This document shows positions 25,784 to 33,546 of a stretch of DNA of 64,000 bases, piece by piece. The stretch's first letter is position 1. Every line of letters starts with the position of its first letter. The translations under genes were made by a program, and so were the position numbers. Origin of the DNA: CAIWHR01 sp039915505 (GTDB lineage: Bacteria; Pseudomonadota; Gammaproteobacteria; Burkholderiales; Casimicrobiaceae); assembly GCA_039915505.1 (NCBI GenBank), contig JBDSND010000145.1, forward strand, positions 1 to 64,000. The letters are read 5' to 3'. The notes under the pieces were generated by a model. That model was not told where the DNA came from, ran no database searches, and was given only the letters and a program-made list of their open reading frames with translations.

Positions 25784-25892
25784 GACGCTCATCCTCACTT
25801 CGGGTTCATCTTAGCACCGCGTACCGACGGAGCGACGTCCGCGCAACCGCGGTCTCTAGAGGGTCGCCTCGTCGTAAAGTAATCTGACCCCA

Positions 25893-27335
25893 TTACAAGA
25901 AGCCGGATTGCGCCAGCGCCACCACGCAAAAACCCATGAGCTGTTGCGGCAGGATGCCGAACACGAGCAGCGCGAGGCCATTGGCCGACAGCAATGCCTG
26001 GGTATCCCGACGCACGACGATAGGCATGGTGTCGACGGGATCGTCGAAGTACATGAGCTTCACCACCCGCAGGTAGTAGAAGGCCCCGATGAGGGAGGTG
26101 ATCACGGCGACCACGGCCAGCCAGATGTAGCCCGCATTCACCGCCGCCTCGATCACGGCAAACTTGCCGTAGAAGCCCACTGTCGGCGGCAATCCGGCGA
26201 GGGAGAACATCACCAGCAGCATCATGAAGGCCCACCACGGCGAACGCTGGTTGAGACCTTTGAAGTCGTCGAGCTGGTCGGCCTCGAAGCCCTGCCGCGA
26301 CAGCAGCATCACCATGCCGAAGGACGCCAGGGTAGTAAGCACATAAGCGACGGTGAAGAACATCGCCGCGCTGAAGCCATTGAGGTTCGCGGTGAGGAAG
26401 CCCATGAGCATGTAGCCCATGTTGGCGATGGTCGAGTACGCCAGCATGCGCTTGAGGTTGGTCTGGGCGATTGCGATGATGTTGCCCAACACCATCGACA
26501 GCACGGCGAGCACCACCAGCATCTGCTGCCAGTCCGCGCCGAGGCCGCCCATGGCCACACCGAGCAGGCGCAGGGTGAACGCGAAGGCCGCGAGCTTCGG
26601 CGCGGCACCGACCAGCAATGTCACCGCTGTGGGCGCGCCGTCGTACACGTCGGGGATCCACATGTGGTAGGGCGCGGCGCCGAGCTTGAAGGCGATGCCC
26701 GACACCAGGAAGACCAGCCCGAAGACCAGGAGTACACGATTGCCACGGCCCTCCACGACCGCGCGACCGACCTGGATGATGTCGAGGGATCCCGTGGCAC
26801 CGTAAATCATCGACATGCCGTAGAGCAGCATGCCCGATGCCAACGCGCCGAGCACGAAATACTTCATAGCCGCCTCGGAGGCCCGGTTGGAGGCGCGGTG
26901 CATGGCGACCAGGGAATAGAGCGTGAGGGACATCAGCTCGAGCCCGAGGTATAGGGTGAGGAAGCTCGACGCCGATATCATCACCATCATGCCGAGCAGG
27001 GTAAACAGCGTCATCACGAACGTCTCGCCGTGGAACAACCCACGCGCCTCCAGGTAGCTGCGCGAGAAGAAGAGCGTCAGTGCCACGGCAATGTAGGTGA
27101 AGAATTTGAGCAGGCCGCCGACCAGGTCGCTCACCACCAGGCCGTGGAAGGCCCAGAGCGGATTGACCTGGGCGGTCGCCAGGGTGGCGAATGCGCACAG
27201 CAGCAGCGTCACCTGCGTCGCCCAGAAGCTCAGGTGCCGAAGTCGCTCGGGCAGGAACAGGTCGACGAGCAGGATGAGCGACGCGCCGCACAACAGCACC
27301 AACTCGGGAAGCACGATCAAAAGGTCGATGGTCAT
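25893..27335 (-). CDS. nuoN: NADH-quinone oxidoreductase subunit N
   Basis: Antiporter-like proton-pumping subunit of complex I, 480 residues with about 14 membrane helices. It keeps the essential glutamate/lysine elements of the Mrp-like fold, for example LYLGLELMSLTLYSLVAM with the helix-5 Glu and FKLGAAPYHMWIPDVYDGAP with the helix-7/8 Lys and His. The start ATG (27335) is chosen because the protein begins MTIDLLIVLPELVLL. Upstream in-frame codons are inside nuoM. Last gene of the operon, 14 bases after nuoM. Confidence 0.95.
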   Translation of the reverse strand: MTIDLLIVLPELVLLCGASLILLVDLFLPERLRHLSFWATQVTLLLCAFATLATAQVNPLWAFHGLVVSDLVGGLLKFFTYIAVALTLFFSRSYLEARGLFHGETFVMTLFTLLGMMVMISASSFLTLYLGLELMSLTLYSLVAMHRASNRASEAAMKYFVLGALASGMLLYGMSMIYGATGSLDIIQVGRAVVEGRGNRVLLVFGLVFLVSGIAFKLGAAPYHMWIPDVYDGAPTAVTLLVGAAPKLAAFAFTLRLLGVAMGGLGADWQQMLVVLAVLSMVLGNIIAIAQTNLKRMLAYSTIANMGYMLMGFLTANLNGFSAAMFFTVAYVLTTLASFGMVMLLSRQGFEADQLDDFKGLNQRSPWWAFMMLLVMFSLAGLPPTVGFYGKFAVIEAAVNAGYIWLAVVAVITSLIGAFYYLRVVKLMYFDDPVDTMPIVVRRDTQALLSANGLALLVFGILPQQLMGFCVVALAQSGFL

Positions 27336-27349
27336 CGCGGCGATCGGCG

Positions 27350-28819
27350 TCAGAGCTTGCTCTTGGCGACCTGCGCCAGGAGGTCGGCGACCGAGGTGTG
27401 CAGAACGTCCACGAACGGCTTGGGCCACAGGCCCATCCACAGCACCAGGGCGGCGAGGCTCGCGAGCAGCCAGAACTCCCGGGAGCCGATGTCCTTCAGG
27501 GCCGCCACGTTGGCGTTGGCGACGGCGCCGAAGATCACCCGCTTGTACATCCAGAGGGTGTACGCCGCACCGACGATGAGCGTCGTCGCGGCCAAAAAGC
27601 CCAGCCAGAAATTGGTCTTCACTGCGGCCAGGATGACCAGGAACTCACCGACGAATCCCGAGGTGGCGGGCAGCCCGGCATTGGCCATCGCGAACAGCAT
27701 CATGAACGCCGCGAACTTGGGCATGGTGTTGACCACGCCGCCGTAGTCGCCGATCAGCCGGCTGTGCATGCGGTCGTACATCACCCCGACGCACAGGAAC
27801 ATCGCGGCCGACACGAAGCCGTGCGAGATCATTTGCACCAGCGCGCCCTCCATCCCCAGCTGGTCGAAAAGGAAAAATCCGAGGGTGACAAAGCCCATGT
27901 GGGAGATCGACGAGTAGGCGATCAGCTTCTTCATGTCGGCTTGCACCAGCGCCACGAAGCCGATGTAGACGACCGCCACCAGCGAGAGGGTGATGATGAA
28001 GCCCGATAGGTAGCGCGAGGCGTCGGGCACGATCGGCAGGATGAACCGGACGAAGCCGTACGCCCCGATCTTGAGGGTGATGGCCGCCAGCACCACCGAG
28101 CCGCCGGTCGGCGCCTCGACGTGGGCGTCGGGCAGCCAGGTGTGCACTGGCCACATCGGCACCTTCACCGCGAAGGCCAGGAAGAAGGCGACGAACAGCA
28201 GCACCTGCGCCTTCATCGACAGCGGCACGTCGTACCAGGCGAAGATCGAGAACGTCTCGGAGACGTTGTAGAGGTAGATGAGTGCCACCAGCATCAGTAG
28301 CGAACCGAGCAGGGTGTAGAGAAAGAACTTGATCGCCGCATAGACGCGGTTCGGCCCACCCCAGACCCCGATGATGAGGTACATCGGGATGAGCATCGCT
28401 TCGAAGAACACGTAGAACAGCATGCCGTCGAGGGACGAGAAGGCGCCGTTGATGAGCCCCGACATGATCAGGAACGCCGCCATGTACTGGGCGACACGCC
28501 GCTCGATCACCTCCCATGCGGACCACACCACGAACAGCGTGGTGAGGCTGTTCAGAATGACGAACAGCACCGATAGGCCGTCGACGCCGAGCAGGTAATA
28601 GATGTCGAACCGCGGGATCCACTCGGCGCGCTCGACGAACTGGAGGTCGGCGGTGCTGGTGTCGAAGTGGATCCACAGCGGCAGGGTTACCAGGAAACCT
28701 ACCAGCGCGCCGATGAAGGCGATCCAGCGGGTCGGACCGGGGTCCTCGTCGCGGCCAACGGCCAGTACCGCGAGCCCCGCGACGATCGGGACCCAGATGG
28801 CGAGGGAGAGATAAGGCAT
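27350..28819 (-). CDS. nuoM: NADH-quinone oxidoreductase subunit M
   Basis: Second antiporter-like proton channel of complex I, 489 residues with about 14 helices. Hallmarks are FFEAMLIPMYLIIGVWGG with the TM5 glutamate and AFAVKVPMWPVHTWLPDAHV with the TM7 lysine, plus SHMGFVTLGFF. The start is ATG 28819 (MPYLSLAIWVPI), two bases after the nuoL stop; the open frame extends far upstream into nuoL and is not used. Confidence 0.95.
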   Translation of the reverse strand: MPYLSLAIWVPIVAGLAVLAVGRDEDPGPTRWIAFIGALVGFLVTLPLWIHFDTSTADLQFVERAEWIPRFDIYYLLGVDGLSVLFVILNSLTTLFVVWSAWEVIERRVAQYMAAFLIMSGLINGAFSSLDGMLFYVFFEAMLIPMYLIIGVWGGPNRVYAAIKFFLYTLLGSLLMLVALIYLYNVSETFSIFAWYDVPLSMKAQVLLFVAFFLAFAVKVPMWPVHTWLPDAHVEAPTGGSVVLAAITLKIGAYGFVRFILPIVPDASRYLSGFIITLSLVAVVYIGFVALVQADMKKLIAYSSISHMGFVTLGFFLFDQLGMEGALVQMISHGFVSAAMFLCVGVMYDRMHSRLIGDYGGVVNTMPKFAAFMMLFAMANAGLPATSGFVGEFLVILAAVKTNFWLGFLAATTLIVGAAYTLWMYKRVIFGAVANANVAALKDIGSREFWLLASLAALVLWMGLWPKPFVDVLHTSVADLLAQVAKSKL

Positions 28820-28821
28820 GC

Positions 28822-30966
28822 TCAGTGCGCCCCGACCCACCAGGTCAGGAGCGCGAAGAGCCCGATGATCATGGTGAACGCATAGTGGTAGACGTAGCCG
28901 GACTGCATGTGCCGCAGGAGCGCGGACGTCCAGCCGATCACCCGCGCCGAGCCGTTCACGAAAAAGCCATCGATGATCGTCCGGTCGCCGACCGTGCTCA
29001 GCAAACCGCCGAGACGACGCGCGCCGCCGGCGAAGAACCAGTCGTTGAAGCGGTCGAAGTAGTACTTGTTGTCGAGCACCGTGTAGAGCATCCCCGCCCG
29101 GTCGCGGATCTTCGCCGGCAGGGCCGGGTTGCGCAGGTAGAGGTACCAGGCGGAGGCGATGCCCGCCAATGCTAGCCAGAACGGCAGGCTGGTGAGCCCG
29201 TGCAGCATGAAAGCGCCGACGCCGTGCCACTCGTTGCGTAGCTCGGCCAGCACGGCGTGCGGCTCGCGCACCACGATGGCATCCCCGAACCAGTTGCCGA
29301 ACAGCATCGGCTCGATGGTCATGAAGCCGGCCAGCACCGAAGGAATCGCCAGCAGGATCAGCGGCACCGTGACCACCCACGGCGATTCACGCGGTACTTC
29401 GCCGGGCGCGAGGCCGTGGTGATCGGCCTCGGGCTCGGCGCCCGCGTGATGCGAGGCCTCATGCGCCAGGTCGGCGTGCGCGTCATGAGCATGGCCAGCC
29501 ATGGCAGGGACTTCATGACCCTGCAACGTCGGACCGTGGTTGCCGTGGCCCTGCACCGCACGCCCAAGGTCGTCGTGGCCATGGTCGTGGCTTGCCTTGT
29601 GGGTCGCATGGAAGCGCTCGGGCCCATGGAAGGCCAGGAACAGCATCCGGAACGAATAGAAGGCGGTGATGAACACCCCGGCGAGCACCGCGACGTACGC
29701 GTAGCCGTGGCCAGGCACCTCCGAGAGGTGCGTCGCCTCGATGATCGCGTCCTTCGAGAAGAAGCCGGCGAATGGCGGAATGCCGGCCAGCGCCAGGGAG
29801 CCGATCACGGCCGTCCAGTAGGTGATCGGCATGTACTTGCGCAAGCCGCCCATCCGGCGCAGATCCTGGTCGTGGTGGAGGGCGATGATCACCGAACCGG
29901 CCCCCAGGAAGAGGAGCGCTTTGAAGAACGCGTGGGTCATGAGGTGAAAGATCGCCGCCGAGTACGCCGACACGCCCAGGGCGACGGTCATGTAGCCAAG
30001 CTGCGAGAGGGTGGAGTACGCCACCACGCGCTTGATGTCGTTCTGGACGATGCCCAGGAACGCCATGAACAGTGCCGTCGTCGCGCCGATCACGGTCACG
30101 AATCCCAAGGCAGTGGTCGACAGCTCGAACAGCGGACTCATGCGCGCGACCATGAAGATGCCGGCGGTCACCATCGTGGCGGCGTGGATCAGGGCCGAGA
30201 TCGGAGTCGGGCCTTCCATCGAATCGGGCAGCCACACGTGCAGCGGTACCTGGGCCGACTTACCCATCGCCCCGATGAAAAGGCAGATGCAGATGACGGT
30301 CAGCAGCGACCAGGGCGTGGCGCCCCACAGGCTCACCGTGGTCCCCGCGAGCTCGGGCGCGCGGGCGAACACCGGGGCGTAGTCGAGGGTGCCGAAATAC
30401 GCCAACACCAGCCCGATGCCGAGCACGAAGCCGAAATCGCCCACCCGGTTGACCAGGAACGCCTTGAGATTGGCGTAAATCGCCGTGGGCCGCGTGTACC
30501 AGAACCCGATCAGCAGGTACGAGACCAGGCCGACCGCCTCCCAGCCAAAGAAGAGTTGCAGGAAGTTGTTGCTCATCACCAGCATCAGCATGCTGAAGGT
30601 GAAGAGCGAGATGTAGCTGAAGAAGCGCGTGTAGCCGGGATCGTCGGCCATGTAGCCGATCGTGTAGACGTGCACCATCAGCGACACGAAGGTGACGACT
30701 AGCATCATGGTGGTGGTCAGTGGATCGATCAGGAACCCGACGGCGAGCTTCAGGTCCCCGGAGCGCAGCCAGGTGTACAGGTCGCCGTTGAACACGTTGC
30801 CGGCGGCGACGTCGCGCCATATGATCACTGAGGCGACCAGCGCAACCGCGACGCCGAGTATGCACAGCCAGTGGGACACGCCGCGCCCGAGCTTCGGGCC
30901 GAACAGCCCGACCACGACCGAAGCCAACAAGGGCGCAAGCGGTACCAGCAGGTAGAGGCTTTGCAT
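28822..30966 (-). CDS. nuoL: NADH-quinone oxidoreductase subunit L with His-rich loop
   Basis: Largest antiporter-like subunit of complex I, distal in the membrane arm, 714 residues. Core motifs are FFGWEAVGLVSYLLIGFW (TM5 Glu), MGKSAQVPLHVWLPDSMEGP (TM7 Lys), the long amphipathic lateral helix near the C-terminus, and FFSKDAIIEA. It is about 100 residues longer than E. coli NuoL, mainly because of a loop of about 75 residues (about 449-525) after LAFHGPERF with some 16 histidines. ATG at 30966 starts MQSLYLL; a GTG at 30972 is in frame and is closer to the AAGGG box. Confidence 0.95.
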   Translation of the reverse strand: MQSLYLLVPLAPLLASVVVGLFGPKLGRGVSHWLCILGVAVALVASVIIWRDVAAGNVFNGDLYTWLRSGDLKLAVGFLIDPLTTTMMLVVTFVSLMVHVYTIGYMADDPGYTRFFSYISLFTFSMLMLVMSNNFLQLFFGWEAVGLVSYLLIGFWYTRPTAIYANLKAFLVNRVGDFGFVLGIGLVLAYFGTLDYAPVFARAPELAGTTVSLWGATPWSLLTVICICLFIGAMGKSAQVPLHVWLPDSMEGPTPISALIHAATMVTAGIFMVARMSPLFELSTTALGFVTVIGATTALFMAFLGIVQNDIKRVVAYSTLSQLGYMTVALGVSAYSAAIFHLMTHAFFKALLFLGAGSVIIALHHDQDLRRMGGLRKYMPITYWTAVIGSLALAGIPPFAGFFSKDAIIEATHLSEVPGHGYAYVAVLAGVFITAFYSFRMLFLAFHGPERFHATHKASHDHGHDDLGRAVQGHGNHGPTLQGHEVPAMAGHAHDAHADLAHEASHHAGAEPEADHHGLAPGEVPRESPWVVTVPLILLAIPSVLAGFMTIEPMLFGNWFGDAIVVREPHAVLAELRNEWHGVGAFMLHGLTSLPFWLALAGIASAWYLYLRNPALPAKIRDRAGMLYTVLDNKYYFDRFNDWFFAGGARRLGGLLSTVGDRTIIDGFFVNGSARVIGWTSALLRHMQSGYVYHYAFTMIIGLFALLTWWVGAH

Positions 30967-30976
30967 CTTCACGGCA

Positions 30977-31297
30977 TCAGCCCTTCAGCTGGTCGAGGTC
31001 CTCGACGTCGATCGAGCCGACATTACGGAACAGGAGTACCAGGATCGCCAGGCCAATGGCCGACTCGGCGGCCGCTACGGTGAGGATGAAGAACACGAAT
31101 ACCTGGCCGGCCATGTCGCCCAGATAGCGCGAAAACGCGATGAAGTTGAGGTTCACGGCGAGCAGCATCAGCTCGATCGCCATGAGCAGAATGATCACAT
31201 TCTTGCGATTGAGGAAGATCCCCGCCATGCTGATGGCGAAGAGAATGGCGCCCAGCACCAGGTAGTGCGACAGCGTCGGCGCGGCGAATATGGACAA
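30977..31297 (-). CDS. nuoK: NADH-quinone oxidoreductase subunit K
   Basis: Three-helix membrane subunit of complex I, 106 residues. It has both conserved membrane glutamates: LLMAIELMLLAVNLN (TM2) and AAAESAIGLAILV (TM3). The start is TTG at 31297, preceded by GGGAG at 7 bases; no in-frame ATG precedes the first helix. It is followed by nuoL after 4-10 bases. Confidence 0.95.
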   Translation of the reverse strand: MSIFAAPTLSHYLVLGAILFAISMAGIFLNRKNVIILLMAIELMLLAVNLNFIAFSRYLGDMAGQVFVFFILTVAAAESAIGLAILVLLFRNVGSIDVEDLDQLKG

Positions 31298-31344
31298 GAC
31301 TTCGCTCCCTCGTTGTTCTTGTTGACGCCCCGAAGGGCCCGTCC

Positions 31345-31947
31345 CTACACCTTGGTGTCGCGTTCTTCCGCGGGCATCGACACGATGCGCAGGCGATCCT
31401 GCGGCCGGACCTTCACCTGCTTGCCCGGATCCTGGTAGCGCGTTTCGCGCCGCTGCCGGTGGGTGAGGGCGATGGCGGCGATGATCGCGACCAGCAGGAT
31501 CACCGCGGCGATCTCGAACGGGTACACATAGTCCGTGTACAGCACCATCCCCAACGCCCGGGTGTTGCCGCCCTTGGGCGCGTCCACCAGGGGTGCGACC
31601 ACGGGTTGGGCATAGCTGCTGACCAGCACCAGGGCCATCTCGATGACGATCAGCACGCCGACCGTCGCGCCCAGCGGGATGTAGCTGCGGAACTGGTCGC
31701 GCAAGGTATCGAAGTTCACGTCCAGCATCATCACCACGAATAGGAACAGCACCATCACGGCGCCGACGTAGACCAGCACCAGGGCGATCGCCAGGAACTC
31801 AGCCTGCAGGAGCAGCCACAGACCCGCCGCCGTGAAGAACGACAGCACCAGCCACAGCGCCGAGTGCACCGGGTTGCGGTTGGTGATCACGCGCAGCGCC
31901 GCGAACACCAGGATGGCCGACAGCGCGTAGAAGACGAAGGTTTGCAT
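31345..31947 (-). CDS. nuoJ: NADH-quinone oxidoreductase subunit J
   Basis: Five-helix membrane subunit of complex I, 200 residues. It shows RNPVHSALWLVLSFF and LVYVGAVMVLFLFVVMML, the latter being the pi-bulge helix TM3 involved in coupling. A polar tail of about 35 residues follows the last helix. ATG at 31947 (MQTFVFYAL) is used; an in-frame ATG at 31980 would overlap nuoI. Confidence 0.95.
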   Translation of the reverse strand: MQTFVFYALSAILVFAALRVITNRNPVHSALWLVLSFFTAAGLWLLLQAEFLAIALVLVYVGAVMVLFLFVVMMLDVNFDTLRDQFRSYIPLGATVGVLIVIEMALVLVSSYAQPVVAPLVDAPKGGNTRALGMVLYTDYVYPFEIAAVILLVAIIAAIALTHRQRRETRYQDPGKQVKVRPQDRLRIVSMPAEERDTKV

Positions 31948-31963
31948 AGGGTCGGCTTGGGCG

Positions 31964-32455
31964 CTAGCGGTACCGGGCATCCTGCTCGCGGTCCCGGGCG
32001 ATCTCCTGCTCGTAGCGATCGCCGATCGCCAGCAGCATCGGCTTGGTGTAGTAGAGATCGCCGCGCTTTTCGCCGTGGTACTCGAGCGTCGCCGTCTCGA
32101 CGATCGAGTCGACCGGACAGCTCTCCTCGCAGAAGCCGCAGAAGATGCACTTGGTGAGATCGATGTCGTAACGGGTGGTGCGGCGGGTACCGTCTTCGCG
32201 CTCTTCCGACTCGATGGTGATGGCCAGCGCCGGGCAGACCGCCTCGCACAGCTTGCAGGCGATGCAGCGCTCCTCGCCGTTGGGGTAGCGGCGCAGCGCG
32301 TGCAGGCCCCGGAAGCGCGGACTCTTCGGCGTTTTCTCCTCCGGGAACTGTATCGTGATCTTGCGGGCGAAGAGATGCCGACCGGTGAGCAGAAGGCCGC
32401 GGCCGAGCTCGAGCAGCAGCCAGGTGTTGAAGAATTGTCGGACGCGCACGAGCAT
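31964..32455 (-). CDS. nuoI: NADH-quinone oxidoreductase subunit I
   Basis: Peripheral-arm subunit of 163 residues that carries iron-sulfur clusters N6a and N6b in two ferredoxin motifs, CIACKLCEAVCPALAI and CIFCGFCEESCPVDSI. An N-terminal amphipathic stretch anchors it on the membrane surface. ATG 32455; it lies 8 bases after nuoH and 16 bases before nuoJ. Confidence 0.96.
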   Translation of the reverse strand: MLVRVRQFFNTWLLLELGRGLLLTGRHLFARKITIQFPEEKTPKSPRFRGLHALRRYPNGEERCIACKLCEAVCPALAITIESEEREDGTRRTTRYDIDLTKCIFCGFCEESCPVDSIVETATLEYHGEKRGDLYYTKPMLLAIGDRYEQEIARDREQDARYR

Positions 32456-32463
32456 CGACGGCC

Positions 32464-33546
32464 TCAGTGAAAGAGATGGGCCCAGCGGGTCTGCATCATC
32501 ACCCCAAGGAAGATGATCCAGACCAGGGTGACGGGAATGAACACCTTCCAGCCGAGGCGCATGATCTGGTCGTAGCGATAGCGAGGGAACGTGGCGCGGA
32601 CCCAGAGGAATATCAGCAGGATCGCCGCCATCTTGAGCGCGAACCAGAAAAAGCCGTCGCCGAAGGGCGCGGAGCCACCGACCAGCGGCAGGCCCTCGAG
32701 CAGCACGGCATCATTGAGTCCAGGCCACGGCGCGAGCCAGCCGCCCAGGAACATGACCGACGCGAGCGCCGCGATCAGCATCATGTTCATGTACTCGGCC
32801 AGGAAGAACACCGCGAACGCGACCCCCGAGTACTCGACGTGGAAGCCGGCGACGATCTCCGATTCGCCTTCCGCGACGTCGAACGGATGGCGGTTGGTCT
32901 CGGCGATGCCTGAGACGATGTAGACGACGAACAGCGGCAGCAACGGAATGAAGTACCAATGCGACAGCCCGCCGCCCTGGCCGCGCACGATGTCGCCAAG
33001 ATTGAGGCTGTTGGCCGCCATCAGCACGCCGACAAGGGCGAAGCCCATGGCGATCTCGTAGCTCACGATCTGCGCGGCGGAGCGCAGGCAACCGAGGAAC
33101 GCGTACTTGGAATTCGACGCCCAGCCGGCGAGGATGATGCCGTACACGCCGATGGAGGACATCGCCAGGACGTAGAGCAGTCCCGCGTTGATGTCGGCCA
33201 GCACCGCACTCCCGGTGAACGGTATGACCGCCCACGCCGCGAGTGCCGGCGCGAGCGCCAGCATCGGCGCGATGAAGAAAAGGTAGTGATTCGCCCCGGT
33301 GGGTACCACGATCTCCTTGAAGATCAGCTTAAGCACGTCGGCGAAAGGCTGCAGCAACCCCAGCGGACCGACCCGGTTCGGCCCGATGCGTACCTGCATC
33401 CAGCCGATCACCTTTCGCTCGGCGAGGGTGAGATAGGCCACCGACAGGATCAGAGGAATGGCGATGGCCACGATCTTCGCCATGGTGTAGACCAGCGGCC
33501 ATGCGGGACCGAAAAAGGACTGCATGGAACCGACCATCCCGTTCAC
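32464..33546 (-). CDS. nuoH: NADH-quinone oxidoreductase subunit H
   Basis: Eight-helix subunit that forms much of the quinone chamber, 360 residues. Seen are LAERKVIGWMQVRIGPNRVGP, ETNRHPFDVAEGESEIVAGF with the conserved acidic loop, and a final RATFPRYRYDQIM motif. The start GTG at 33546 overlaps the nuoG stop (GTGA). ATGs at 33537 and 33525 are in-frame alternatives, the last giving MQSFFGP. Confidence 0.95.
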   Translation of the reverse strand: MNGMVGSMQSFFGPAWPLVYTMAKIVAIAIPLILSVAYLTLAERKVIGWMQVRIGPNRVGPLGLLQPFADVLKLIFKEIVVPTGANHYLFFIAPMLALAPALAAWAVIPFTGSAVLADINAGLLYVLAMSSIGVYGIILAGWASNSKYAFLGCLRSAAQIVSYEIAMGFALVGVLMAANSLNLGDIVRGQGGGLSHWYFIPLLPLFVVYIVSGIAETNRHPFDVAEGESEIVAGFHVEYSGVAFAVFFLAEYMNMMLIAALASVMFLGGWLAPWPGLNDAVLLEGLPLVGGSAPFGDGFFWFALKMAAILLIFLWVRATFPRYRYDQIMRLGWKVFIPVTLVWIIFLGVMMQTRWAHLFH

